Origin: Nibribacter ruber
Lineage (GTDB): Bacteria; Bacteroidota; Bacteroidia; Cytophagales; Hymenobacteraceae
Length of the DNA: 64,000 nt
Direction of reading: 5' to 3'
Assembly: GCF_009913235.1 (NCBI RefSeq)
Contig: NZ_CP047897.1
Location: 3,099,001-3,163,000 of the forward strand
Shown: positions 50,388 through 59,158 of the stretch, piece by piece
Layout of the letters: each line of letters starts with the position of its first letter
Position numbering within the stretch: the first letter of the stretch is position 1
The notes under the pieces: generated by a model
The model's database searches: none
What the model was told of the DNA's origin: nothing
The model's input: only the letters and a program-made list of their open reading frames with translations
Program-made: the position numbers and the translations under genes

Positions 50388-52367
50388 CTATTTACTGTTC
50401 ACTGTTAATTGATTATCCACCATGCGGTTGTTGTACTGCTGAATGAAGGCCTTGAGTTTGCGCTCCATAGAGGTCTGGACCTCGGGCAGAGTGCCTTTCA
50501 AGTCTTTCTTCAGGAACTTGTCTTGCTGGTAGTTGAAGAGGCCCAGGGTGTTGGTGCCGTCGTGTTGGAGCAAATACGGGCCTTCGGTCCATTGGAAGCC
50601 GCCCTGGTAGCTCACGGCAAAATTGCCCTCAGCTGGGTTCAGCATGTTCTTCCCGAAGGAGAAATACGGCTTGTCATAGTGCAGATAGCCTAGCACCGTG
50701 GGCATGATGTCCAGCTGTTGCACCACGCGGTCCTTCTCCACGCCTCTAAAAGTGGCATCGCCGGGCGCATAGAACAGGATTGGTACGGCAAAATTGCCCC
50801 ACGCGGTCTGGTACTCTGGATAATAGGTATAGGTAGCCGAGTGGTCTGCCGTAATCACAAACAGCGTGTTTTTAAACCAAGGTGCTTTACTGGCCGTCTC
50901 AAAGAACTTGCGCAAGGCCATGTCTGAGTACCCTATGCACTCAAAAATCTCATATGGCCCCTTCTTGAACTTGCCTTGGTAACGCTCCGGCACTTTGTAA
51001 GGATGGTGCGAAGACGTGGTGAACACCGCGCTCATGAACGGCTCTTTGAAGGTGGCCAACTTGCCGGCCATGAACTGCAGAAACTCCTCGTCCCAGATGC
51101 CCCACATGCCGTCAAAGTCTTCGGGCTTGCCATACTCCGCCATGCCGTAATACTGCTCCACGCCCACCAGGTTCATGAGCGCGTCAAAACCCATGGAACC
51201 GTTGGGCGCACCATGGAAGAACGAAGTCTGGTACCCTTTCTCCCGCAGGGTGCGCGGCAGGCTGGGCAGCGTGTTACTCACGTACTGCGTGAGCACGAAC
51301 GGTTCCTGAATGCTGGGAATGCTGGTCATCACGCTAGGCAAGGCATCAATAGACTTCCTGCCATTGGCAAACGAGTTCCAGTACACCTTGCTCTGCGTCA
51401 TGAGAGAATCCAGGAACGGCGTGAAGCCCGTGTAGGTGCCGTTCTCCAGGTGCTGGTTGTAGCCGCCAATGGCTTCCTTTCCGAAGCTCTCCAATATAAT
51501 CACCACCACGTTCTTGGGCGTGAACTGGGCACTGTCTACCGGCTGATGAATGGGGTTAAAGAGCTGTGATAGTTCAGGTTCCTGGAAATAAGTATGCTTC
51601 TGGAAGGCTGGCTTGTTCAAGGTCCTGATCACTGAGAACGGCGTGTTGAGCACAATGTACATCTCCTGCGGACGCTCCACGTATTCTCCGGCGTTGCTCA
51701 ACGTAATGGGCCGCGTACTGTGCCTGATGCCGCCCCTGATGGCCACAATGGTCAAGCCCACAGACAGCAACATAAGCACCGTGTGCCAGGGATAATAGTA
51801 CCACGGGTTGATGTTCTGAGGACGCACCAATTGAATACGATTGTACAACCACGCCAAGGCTACCATCAGCATCAGCCAAATGACCGGCACGTACCAAAAA
51901 TCCACCAGAAAGCTGGTCGCAAACTTGCCCCAGCTCTCATTCCCAAACTCCTGCACCACGCTGGCCGTGGTACGCCGCAGCGTGAAACGGTAGTACACAA
52001 AGTCAATGCTGTTAAACGCAATCCCGATGGCATTGCTCACCAAAAACACCCACTTCACCACTTTTCTAAAGGCAGGATGATATCTAAACGGGAAGGGCAG
52101 AATCATGAGCACCAAAAACAGCGCATTGGTATACAGCACCGCCGACAGGTCAAACTGCAAGCCCGCCGCCATCAGGTACAGCAGATCTGAGAACGAGGTC
52201 TCCTCAAAGAAGCCCTGGTTGAACAAAAAGAACAGAACCCGGCAAATGGTATAGAACAGCATGGCCAGCCCCAACGAAAGCAGCAAGGCGGCATACACAC
52301 TTTCGCGCAAAGGCCGTGGCCTAAAGAATTTTATCATGAGAAAAGAACAAGCCACAAAATTAGCCAA
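50388..52367 (-). CDS. LTA synthase-like membrane sulfatase/phosphoglycerol transferase
   Basis: Up to 659 aa with about five N-terminal helices followed by an extracytoplasmic alkaline-phosphatase-fold sulfatase domain. Metal-site Glu in VVVIILESFGKEAIGG, nucleophile region NGRKSIDALPSVMTSIPS, and the Asp-His pair in FVITADHSATYTYYPEYQ. In Gram-negatives such proteins add phosphoglycerol or phosphoethanolamine to envelope glycans or lipids. ATG 52337 (MIKFFRPRPL) is a plausible alternative to the start at 52367. Confidence 0.9.
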   Translation of the reverse strand: MANFVACSFLMIKFFRPRPLRESVYAALLLSLGLAMLFYTICRVLFFLFNQGFFEETSFSDLLYLMAAGLQFDLSAVLYTNALFLVLMILPFPFRYHPAFRKVVKWVFLVSNAIGIAFNSIDFVYYRFTLRRTTASVVQEFGNESWGKFATSFLVDFWYVPVIWLMLMVALAWLYNRIQLVRPQNINPWYYYPWHTVLMLLSVGLTIVAIRGGIRHSTRPITLSNAGEYVERPQEMYIVLNTPFSVIRTLNKPAFQKHTYFQEPELSQLFNPIHQPVDSAQFTPKNVVVIILESFGKEAIGGYNQHLENGTYTGFTPFLDSLMTQSKVYWNSFANGRKSIDALPSVMTSIPSIQEPFVLTQYVSNTLPSLPRTLREKGYQTSFFHGAPNGSMGFDALMNLVGVEQYYGMAEYGKPEDFDGMWGIWDEEFLQFMAGKLATFKEPFMSAVFTTSSHHPYKVPERYQGKFKKGPYEIFECIGYSDMALRKFFETASKAPWFKNTLFVITADHSATYTYYPEYQTAWGNFAVPILFYAPGDATFRGVEKDRVVQQLDIMPTVLGYLHYDKPYFSFGKNMLNPAEGNFAVSYQGGFQWTEGPYLLQHDGTNTLGLFNYQQDKFLKKDLKGTLPEVQTSMERKLKAFIQQYNNRMVDNQLTVNSK

Positions 52368-52404
52368 CCCCCGCCACTTATCGAAACTGTCTGAGAATTA
52401 GCCC

Positions 52405-52442
52405 CGTTTTTGGTCTCTTTTCCAGAAAACAGGCCAAAAACG
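52405..52442. repeat. R1 repeat, copy 24
   Basis: Left CGTTTTTGGTCTCTTTTC, right GAAAACAGGCCAAAAACG; outward pairing CCC / GGG. Confidence 0.95.
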
Positions 52443-52487
52443 GGAGAATTGCTGGTTGTTGATTGTCGATTGATTTTATCTGTTGGT

Positions 52488-52524
52488 GTAACACCCCTCT
52501 ACGCTCCCCTCAAGGGGAGAATCC
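52488..52524 (-). repeat. R2 repeat, solo copy
   Basis: The reverse complement reads GGATTCTCCCCTTGAGGGGA then GCGTAGAGGGGTGTTAC, one change from consensus. Confidence 0.9.
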
Positions 52525-52631
52525 TTGATTGGCAAAGGCCTCTGCTTAGTGCACCTATTCCAATTGCAGCTGGCAATAGTCATTACAATCCGTACATGCT
52601 CCAACTGAATTTAGGATAGGCCTTTACTAAA

Positions 52632-52792
52632 CGCACCCGTTCCAGTCTTTCCGTCGAGTCGCCTAAGCAGGTTGCCGCCTCAGGTTGGAACTGCAGCAAA
52701 GACGGAGAGCTAGCCGTTCCTCCACCATGCCAGTTCCCACGCAGAGGAGGCAAGCTGGTACAGCGCGAGGCGGGAAGACTGGAACGGGTGCG
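52632..52792. repeat. Long imperfect inverted repeat
   Basis: Left arm starts CGCACCCGTTCCAGTCTTTC; the right arm's complement starts CGCACCCGTTCCAGTCTTCC (20/21 over the first part). Weaker pairing continues (AGGTTGCCGCCTC against AGCTTGCCTCCTC) to near GGAACTG. Each arm is about 65 bp with a loop of about 35 bp. Confidence 0.65.
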
Positions 52793-53169
52793 AGCGCTTA
52801 CCGGGAACAATGCAACAAGGCGGCATAAGGGCACCGGAAGAAAGAGCCTGCTCAGGGATAGCCAACGGAAGCGCACCAACCAAAAATAGAAGATCGTGGA
52901 AGTAAATCCACACCCTAGAAGCAAAAGGAAAGAGGCACCAGGCTGAATATCCGTTAGAATACCAACATCGGCACTAAGAAATGAAAAGCTGGAGAAGCAA
53001 AAAACGGAAGCCTTTAAAAGTACTTTCCAAGCAAAAAACACCCACCACAATATTTTACATAACCGTATAGGGGACAGCCCCTGTATCTTTGTCTTGCTTT
53101 GGACAAAGCAAAAAGCTGAAGCCCTGAACGAGGCTTCAGGGAAAAGGTCTTCTCCTAACCACCGATAAA

Positions 53170-54123
53170 ATGACATTCTCTTTCAATAAGAAACGAACGA
53201 CCGGAGCAAAAATGGCTTCGTGGCAAATACAGTTGGCAGTAGTGGGGCTTTTGGCGGTGACTAGCTGTACCGCACCGCGCTCCATCATCCACTCGGGCCG
53301 CGTGACGCCACACGGACAGTTCAAGGCGGGCGCCAACTTTGGAGGCAACATCGCTACGGAGCCCATCGGGCAGCTGAAAGACGTCACCGAAGACGCCATC
53401 GTGGCCCTGGCCAACCGCGACTCGGTCTATTATGACGGACTGGTGAAATCTGCTACCAAAGCCGCCATCGCTTATTCGCTGGACCCTGTAGGACCCACCT
53501 TTGATTTTTATGTACGCTATGGCGTGTTGCCTAGAGTGGATGTAGGGTACAAATATGCGTCTGGCGTGCACGTGCTAGATGCCCAATATCAGTTCTTGGG
53601 GCCAGAGGCAGGCACCAACGCAGGCAATGAAAGATGGTACGGCAGCGTGGGCGTGCAGTACGCTGGCCAGAACTCAGACATCTTTGACAAACTGTTTTTG
53701 AACAAATTAAGCTCGGTGCTGGAGTTTAAGGCCGCTAGAAAAGACGTGCTGGTGCCATTGACTTTCAGCCGGTCGTTCGGGCCAGATGAGGAGTTTGGGA
53801 ACATCTCCTTCGGGGTGGCCTATAACCACACGTTTGTAGAATACGGCTTGGTGCCGGGCAAGCTGTATGAGAAAGTAGGCGGCGGAAAAGCCGTGAAACT
53901 GGAAGGATTGACCAGAAAGCAGGACTTCGCGTCGTATGGGCTGTTTGTAAACGCCAAGGTTGGCGCCAAGCGCATTTACCTGCTGCCATCCCTGTCCATG
54001 TTCTACCAGAAATACGGCACGTATGAACTGTTGAAAGGTGAGACCGAAGACTTCTCGGGTATCTCCATCATCCCGTCCATTGGCGTGCAGATTGGCCTGG
54101 GCCAGGGAAAGGTGGGCCGCTAA
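53170..54123 (+). CDS. Lipoprotein, possibly outer-membrane beta-barrel associated
   Basis: 317 aa from ATG 53170, or 303 from ATG 53212, which directly begins the signal (MASWQIQLAVVGLLAVTSC) with lipobox AVTSC. The rest is rich in alternating aromatic/Gly strands (GPTFDFYVRYGVLPRVDVGY, ISFGVAYNHTFVEYGLVPGK, then IIPSIGVQIGLG), as in small porin-like or autotransporter-type barrels of Bacteroidota. No known domain is recognised. R1 copy 25 and a terminator follow. Confidence 0.8.
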   Translation: MTFSFNKKRTTGAKMASWQIQLAVVGLLAVTSCTAPRSIIHSGRVTPHGQFKAGANFGGNIATEPIGQLKDVTEDAIVALANRDSVYYDGLVKSATKAAIAYSLDPVGPTFDFYVRYGVLPRVDVGYKYASGVHVLDAQYQFLGPEAGTNAGNERWYGSVGVQYAGQNSDIFDKLFLNKLSSVLEFKAARKDVLVPLTFSRSFGPDEEFGNISFGVAYNHTFVEYGLVPGKLYEKVGGGKAVKLEGLTRKQDFASYGLFVNAKVGAKRIYLLPSLSMFYQKYGTYELLKGETEDFSGISIIPSIGVQIGLGQGKVGR

Positions 54124-54132
54124 GCAAAAGTG

Positions 54133-54170
54133 CGTTTTTGGCCTGTTTTCTGGAAAATAGCCTAAAAAAG
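54133..54170. repeat. R1 repeat, copy 25
   Basis: Left CGTTTTTGGCCTGTTTTC, right GAAAATAGCCTAAAAAAG (CG end changed to AG). It lies 9 bp after the stop. Confidence 0.92.
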
Positions 54171-54190
54171 GCTCACCTCCTCTAAAACAT

Positions 54191-54228
54191 AAAAAGCCCG
54201 TCTCCTATGATTAGAGACGGGCTTTTTA
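54191..54228. terminator. Bidirectional terminator
   Basis: Arms AAAAAGCCCGTCTC / GAGACGGGCTTTTT around an 8-10 base loop, between convergent genes. Confidence 0.88.
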
Positions 54229-54246
54229 CATTATGGGCAAGCGTCA

Positions 54247-55089
54247 TTATTTGTTTCTGAAGGTAAGACCGGTCAAGGCAATGATGTACACGCCGCGGTC
54301 TGCGTCATACTCTAAGGTATAGGCAGATGGGTAATAGCCGGGGTCATCTACAATGTTGAGCGCCGGAATGTTAGAAGAAATCGGCATGCCGTCCATGAGG
54401 CTTTGCATGTAGGCCAGCGTGATCATGGGTTCTAAGAAGGTGACCTTGTCCTGGTTGGAGCCATAGATAAAGGTCTTGGAGAAGCCGGCCGGCGAAAACT
54501 CAGGCGAGGTCACGTCTGACCAGTGCAGGCCCATGTGCGGCACGGCAAACGGCGCCGGGCCAAACACATAGGTGGCGGGCAGCACGCCCCGGGCCATGAG
54601 CGAATAGGCCCCCTCGTCCAGACCGCCTTCTATGTTCATGATCTGGCCCTGGGTCATCATGTAAAAGTGGAAGTCAAAGTGAGGCAGGGTGTAGACACCG
54701 TCGGGCTCATGGCCGTCTGGGTTCCAGCCAATGCTGATGGATTTAATGCCGGTGGCATGCAGTTGGCCGGGCAGTTTCAGGAAATACTCGCTGGGTTCAT
54801 GGGGCAGGTTTATCAAGGCTTCTTCAGAAAGCTCCAGGCCCATGGCGGTAGGGTGCCCGTTCATCATCTCCACCCAGGTGCGCACAGAGCCGCCCCAGAG
54901 CCAGGTGGTGGGGCCGTAATAGGTAGAAGAGATGCCCTTGGCCATGTTCTGGTTCAGGCTGCTGGGAACTACTTCCTCCTGGGGTTCACAGCCGGTAAAA
55001 AAGGACAAGCCGAAGAGAAGGGGGGCCAATAAGATTTTTTTGCTCAAGGTAGATACGTTTCTCATAGTACTGAATAAAAGGGATGACAT
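54247..55089 (-). CDS. Lipoprotein of unknown function, DUF5602/TTHB210-like
   Basis: 280 aa, or 272 aa from ATG 55065, which begins the signal with lipobox FFTGCEP. Mature segments STYYGPTTWLWGGSVRTWVE, GIKSISIGWNPDGHEPDGVY, LPHFDFHFYMMTQGQIMNIE, and VPHMGLHWSDVTSPEF are rich in His/Asp/Trp, resembling a family of small secreted proteins annotated DUF5602 (from memory, unverified). HFDFHFY together with PHMGLHW offers a possible metal site. Function unknown. Confidence 0.8.
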   Translation of the reverse strand: MSSLLFSTMRNVSTLSKKILLAPLLFGLSFFTGCEPQEEVVPSSLNQNMAKGISSTYYGPTTWLWGGSVRTWVEMMNGHPTAMGLELSEEALINLPHEPSEYFLKLPGQLHATGIKSISIGWNPDGHEPDGVYTLPHFDFHFYMMTQGQIMNIEGGLDEGAYSLMARGVLPATYVFGPAPFAVPHMGLHWSDVTSPEFSPAGFSKTFIYGSNQDKVTFLEPMITLAYMQSLMDGMPISSNIPALNIVDDPGYYPSAYTLEYDADRGVYIIALTGLTFRNK

Positions 55090-55618
55090 GAAGAAAAAGC
55101 GCCGGTGAACGCCTGGCGGTGAGCCAAGAGTGGAAGAGTGGTTGCGTGTTGAAAACAGCGAGGCCAGACAAGCAAACAGCCTATCTTAATTAGAAGGAAG
55201 GTGGCCAAGGAGAAGTGCCTGCACCCGCCTTGCTGCGCTGCGCTTGTTACCTCCTGTATGCGGGCATGGGCGCGGCATACAAAGCATCGTGGGGCGTTGG
55301 TAAGAGAAGAAGCAGTAGGGATAGAGCAGGTGTTGGGGCTAGTGTGGGCAAAAGTAGAGGCGGGCAAAAGCAAAGTCTTGCACAAACCCGACATTCCGTT
55401 ACCTGCATTTCTGGCCTGATAGGCGCTGAAAACACAAATTAATACTGGCAGAATTCCCGCCTGGCGCGGTAGTATTTCTGTCCAAAGAGTGACCTTGGGA
55501 TAGCAAGAAGTTGGAAGCCGGGTATGATGCCGTAGTGAAGGTCTTCTTTCTGTCGTTTTTGGGCTATTTTCCAGGAAACAGCCCAAAAACGACAGGAATG
55601 TTGCAGGTTGGGTGAACG
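55090..55618. other. Gene-free stretch of about 530 bp
   Basis: Only R1 copy 26 is recognisable. The part from 55,190 to 55,430 is GC-rich and has open frames on both strands with no start, domain or RBS support. Confidence 0.6.
55554..55591. repeat. R1 repeat, copy 26 (compensated arms)
   Basis: Left CGTTTTTGGGCTATTTTC, right GGAAACAGCCCAAAAACG: GGGCT pairs with AGCCC, a two-sided change. Outward pairing TGT/ACA. Confidence 0.95.
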
Positions 55619-56401
55619 CTAAAAGGTGAGAAACTCCTGTGGCTGGGCCAGGTATTTGGTGGGTACAATGCCGGTCATCTGTTTGAATTCGCGGTTGAAA
55701 TGGGCCTGGTCTGAATAGCCACCCAGGTAAGAGAGCTGGGCCAGGGGCAGGTTGGGGTTCTGCGAGAGCAGCTGCAGCACAGAGCTGAGCCGGCTGAGCC
55801 GCATGTAGGTTTTGGGGCTCAGGCCCAGGTTTTTCTTGAAGGCCCGTTCCAACTGCCTTACCCCAATGCACAGGTTCTGGCTCAGGCCCTCTACGCTCAC
55901 GTGGCATTTCTGGAGCCTGATCAGTTTGGCGGCGGCTTCTACGTAAGACGGTCTTGCTTGAGAAGGGCCCGCCTGCCGCAAAGACTGCAGATATTTGTCT
56001 GCCATGCTAACGCGCTCCGGGTGGGTAGACGCCTGGCAAATCTGTTGGCAGAAGGCAGAGAAGGAAGCGTCCAGTTCTGTCTGGCAGGAGGCGCAGTTCA
56101 GGAAACCCGACGTAGAAAGGCCGAACAGCCCGGGCAGCGCCTCGGGGTGGAAGCAGATGCCAAACCATTCCCGGCTCTCAGGGGCGGGTAGGGCATGAGA
56201 AACGGTCCAAAAGCCTACTTGGCCGGTTACGCTGGCGTCTTTCTCACCGGCGCTCAAAGGCAAGACCACTTCCAGAAACCCAGACGGAAACACTTTCTGA
56301 TGCTCAGCACGGCCCGTTTCTGTGCAGCTACCCACCCAGTAATGATTCACTACGTCTTGCAGCGTCTCTGCCGGCGCAAATTTTGTAATTGTTACCCCCA
56401 T
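55619..56401 (-). CDS. AraC family transcriptional regulator
   Basis: 260 aa. The N-terminal about 150 residues (FAPAETLQDVVNHYWVGSCT) are a DUF6597-like ligand domain. The C-terminal double helix-turn-helix includes SVEGLSQNLCIGVRQLERAF, KKNLGLSPKTYMRLSRL, and LAQLSYLGGYSDQAHFNREF then KQMTGIVPTKY. It includes several cysteines (ASCQTELDA, FCQQICQ). No obvious target operon is adjacent: pirin is about 450 bp upstream on the same strand. Confidence 0.92.
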   Translation of the reverse strand: MGVTITKFAPAETLQDVVNHYWVGSCTETGRAEHQKVFPSGFLEVVLPLSAGEKDASVTGQVGFWTVSHALPAPESREWFGICFHPEALPGLFGLSTSGFLNCASCQTELDASFSAFCQQICQASTHPERVSMADKYLQSLRQAGPSQARPSYVEAAAKLIRLQKCHVSVEGLSQNLCIGVRQLERAFKKNLGLSPKTYMRLSRLSSVLQLLSQNPNLPLAQLSYLGGYSDQAHFNREFKQMTGIVPTKYLAQPQEFLTF

Positions 56402-56855
56402 TGCTACGTACCATTTTCCTCCCGCACACCTCTCCTCTATCTCCTGGGCAAGCCTATGTTGCCAACCTGTCCTGTATAGCAGACAGTCTGGGTAGTATCA
56501 CTTTGTAACGCCTACAGCTAGAGGAGGTTGCAGTAAAAATTGAAAGACGGTAGCCTGATTTGGAGATACCGGCAAGCGACCGTTTTTGGCCTCTTTTGGT
56601 GAAAACAGCATAAAAACGAAGCCCCCGTTGTTGAGGCGCCTCCAGGCTAAGTTCAGCGTACTTTGTTTTTCTGCTTCTGGTGAAAAGTACCAGCCTGCCA
56701 GTTAAGGGCAGAGCTGATTTTAGTAGTCAAAGCGGGGCAACATTAGGCTTTCTTTTGAGAGATTTCGACCTGCGCCATTAGAATAATTGGCCAACGTTAT
56801 ACGTAGCAGAAACCCGTACAGCAAGAACTATACGCGCAGTATTGGTATGGCAAGG
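56402..56855. other. Gene-free stretch of about 450 bp
   Basis: Contains R1 copy 27 in its first half. The remainder is unstructured as far as I can see, without reading frames worth calling. Confidence 0.65.
56581..56618. repeat. R1 repeat, copy 27
   Basis: Left CGTTTTTGGCCTCTTTTG, right GAAAACAGCATAAAAACG. Confidence 0.92.
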
Positions 56856-57770
56856 CTAAGACAATGCTTGCGGGGCGGGGCTTCCGGCGGGTTTGGATTT
56901 GTCTTCGGGCAGCGGTACAAACTCCAGGTTGTCATTAGGCGGAAGCACAATGCGCCCTTCTTGCCAGTCTGACTTGGCCTGCTCAATGCGCTCTTTTCTA
57001 CTAGACACAAAATTCCACCAGATGAACCGTTCACCCAGCGGCTCACCGCCCAAGAGCATGAGCGTAGTAGGTTCCAGCGCCAGCAGCATGGGGTCGGCGC
57101 CTTTGGTAAAGACCAGCATCTGCCCGGCGGTGTAGCGTCTGCCAGCCACTTCTAAGGTGCCTTTGGCAAGGTAGAGGCCGCGTTCAGAATGCTCCTTGGG
57201 CAGGCCAAAGCGGGCCCCGGTCTCCAACACCACGTGCAGGTAAAACAACGGCGAATGCGTTTTTACTCCGTTCTTAAGACCGTAGGCATCACCGGCAATA
57301 AGGCGCATCCAGACACCGGAGTCGGTGAAGATGGGTAGTTGATTGGGTTTGTAATTGTCGAAGGCGGGGGCGGCTTCCTCGTCTTTCTCTGGCAAGGCCA
57401 CCCAGGTCTGAATCATTTCTAAGTTGCCACCCGCCAGGGTAGCCGGGTCTTCAAACCGCTCTGAGTGGGCAATGCCGCTGCCGGCCGTCATCCAGTTCAC
57501 CTCGCCGGGCAAGATAATCTGCTCCACGCCCAGGCTGTCTCTATGCGTGACCTGGCCGCCAAACAGGTAGCTCACGGTAGACAAACCAATATGCGGATGG
57601 GGCAACACGTCTAGGCTGTGCACCAGCGGCGGCTGCACGTCTACGGGGCCGGCATGGTCCATGAAGATGAACGGGCCCACCATGCGGCGTTGTCTAAAGG
57701 GTAAGATTCTGCGCACGTCCATGCCTGGGGCAAGGGATGCTTTACGGGCTTCAATGACAATATCCAGCAT
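56856..57770 (-). CDS. Pirin family protein
   Basis: 304 aa bicupin. The N-terminal cupin has the conserved iron-binding motif region FMDHAGPVDVQPPLVHSLDV, LPHPHIGLSTVSYLFGGQVT with HRDSLG, and the GEVNWMTAGSGIAHSERFE segment. The C-terminal cupin contains FYLHVVLETGARFGLPKEHS. Bacterial pirins have quercetinase or regulatory activities; which applies is unknown. It is divergent from the LLM oxidoreductase with R1 copy 28 between. Confidence 0.93.
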   Translation of the reverse strand: MLDIVIEARKASLAPGMDVRRILPFRQRRMVGPFIFMDHAGPVDVQPPLVHSLDVLPHPHIGLSTVSYLFGGQVTHRDSLGVEQIILPGEVNWMTAGSGIAHSERFEDPATLAGGNLEMIQTWVALPEKDEEAAPAFDNYKPNQLPIFTDSGVWMRLIAGDAYGLKNGVKTHSPLFYLHVVLETGARFGLPKEHSERGLYLAKGTLEVAGRRYTAGQMLVFTKGADPMLLALEPTTLMLLGGEPLGERFIWWNFVSSRKERIEQAKSDWQEGRIVLPPNDNLEFVPLPEDKSKPAGSPAPQALS

Positions 57771-57846
57771 GATGGTACAGGTTGGTTTCTCTTACAATAA
57801 ACGGATTTGAATGGAAGAGGCCAATAAAGCCCATGTACTGGCACAT

Positions 57847-57884
57847 CGATTTTGGCTAGTTTTCTGGGAAACAGGCCAAAAACG
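57847..57884. repeat. R1 repeat, copy 28
   Basis: Left CGATTTTGGCTAGTTTTC, right GGAAACAGGCCAAAAACG. Divergent gap. Confidence 0.92.
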
Positions 57885-57979
57885 GAACCTGATGTGCATT
57901 AGAAGTGACGGTTTGCCGGTTTCTGAGAGGATAGTTGGTATGCTATGACAGGCGCCTTGTACACCTTGCCATTGAAGCA

Positions 57980-57987
57980 TTTATCTT
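57980..57987 (+). promoter_or_regulatory. Weak -7 box for the LLM oxidoreductase gene
   Basis: TATCTTTC, one mismatch to TAnnTTTG, 36 bp before the ATG. Confidence 0.3.
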
Positions 57988-58023
57988 TCCTTCTCGTTAA
58001 GAGACTAAAGACACAATACCATT

Positions 58024-59070
58024 ATGGAGATAGGCATCACCACCTTTGTAGAGAATACCCCAGACCCTACCACCGGAAAGCTGTTACCGCCCTATGAGCG
58101 CATGGCCAACCTTATGGAAGAAATTGAACTAGCCGACCAAGTGGGTTTGGACGTCTTTTCAATTGGTGAGCACCACCGCGAAGATTTTATTGTCTCCTCA
58201 CCAGCAGTAGTATTGGCGGCCGCTGCGGTTAAGACTAAGAACATCAAGCTGTCCAGTGCCGTGACGGTGCTGAGCTCAGATGACCCGGTGCGCGTGTTTC
58301 AGGACTTCGCGCATGTGGATTTGTTATCTAAAGGCCGCGCCGAGATCATGGCCGGACGCGGGTCTTTCATTGAGTCGTTCCCGCTGTTCGGGCAGGATTT
58401 AGATGACTACAATGAGCTGTTCGCGGAGAAGCTGGATTTGCTGGTGCAGTTGAACAAAAGCGAAAAAGTGACGTGGACTGGCAAGCACCGCGCCGCCATA
58501 AATGACCTAGGCGTGTACCCACGGCCGTACCAAAAAGAATTGCCCATTTGGGTGGCAGTAGGCGGCACTCCGGCCTCGGTGGTACGCGCCGCTGACTATG
58601 GTTTGCCCATGGCCCTGGCCATTATTGGCGGTAGTCCTGACCGCTTCGTGCCTTTCACGGATTTGTACAAGCGATCTTACCAGAAAGCGGGACATGATAT
58701 GACCAACCTGCAACTAGCCATCAATTCACACGGGTACATAGCCGATGACTCCCAGAAAGCAGCTTCTGAGTTTTACGGTCCTTACTCCTACCTAATGGGC
58801 AAGATTGGCAAGGAGCGTGGTTGGTCTGGCATGAGCAAAGAACAGTACGATCTCATGCGTGGCTCTCAAGGCTCCTTGTTGGTAGGCAGTCCTCAGCAGG
58901 TGATTGACAAGATTCTATGGGAATATGAGCTCTTTGGGAATACCCGTTTTCTGTTGCACATCAGCGTAGGCACCATGCCTCATGCGCAAGTCATGCACGC
59001 CATTGAGTTGCTGGGAACGGTGGTAGCCCCAGCGGTGAGGAAGGCAATTGGGCAGAAGGAGGGAATTTGA
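58024..59070 (+). CDS. LLM class flavin-dependent oxidoreductase
   Basis: 348 aa luciferase-like monooxygenase fold. EIGITTFVENTPDPTTGK at the N-terminus, ELADQVGLDVFSIGEHHRED with the typical GEHH, then SSAVTVLSSDDPVRVFQDFA, RAEIMAGRGSFIESFPLFG, and LPIWVAVGGTPASVVRAADY. It uses reduced FMN supplied by a partner reductase, which is not in the window. Substrate unknown. Confidence 0.93.
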   Translation: MEIGITTFVENTPDPTTGKLLPPYERMANLMEEIELADQVGLDVFSIGEHHREDFIVSSPAVVLAAAAVKTKNIKLSSAVTVLSSDDPVRVFQDFAHVDLLSKGRAEIMAGRGSFIESFPLFGQDLDDYNELFAEKLDLLVQLNKSEKVTWTGKHRAAINDLGVYPRPYQKELPIWVAVGGTPASVVRAADYGLPMALAIIGGSPDRFVPFTDLYKRSYQKAGHDMTNLQLAINSHGYIADDSQKAASEFYGPYSYLMGKIGKERGWSGMSKEQYDLMRGSQGSLLVGSPQQVIDKILWEYELFGNTRFLLHISVGTMPHAQVMHAIELLGTVVAPAVRKAIGQKEGI

Positions 59071-59158
59071 CAGCGTAATAATCAGGAATGCGTGGGAGAC
59101 AGGGCAGTGCCGTTTTAAAAACAACAATGTCTCAATTTTTTATTGTAGCCAACTACCC

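Larger units (their letters stand above)
52368..53169. other. Gene-free stretch of about 800 bp
   Basis: Contains R1 copy 24, an R2 copy, a long inverted repeat (52632-52792) and a purine-rich tract to about 53,050. Near the next gene there is GGGGACAGCCCC and a TGAAGCC...GGCTTCA hairpin (53113-53136) that could form in the leader of the 53170 gene. No gene recognised. Confidence 0.7.

Noticed and set aside
52583-53176. 197-codon open frame on the minus strand
   Set aside because: It crosses the long inverted repeat and a purine-rich tract and shows no domain, signal or RBS; compositional artefact.
55062-55907. 281-codon open frame on the minus strand across the gap and the AraC gene
   Set aside because: It is out of frame with the clear AraC gene, runs through R1 copy 26 and shows no recognisable domain.
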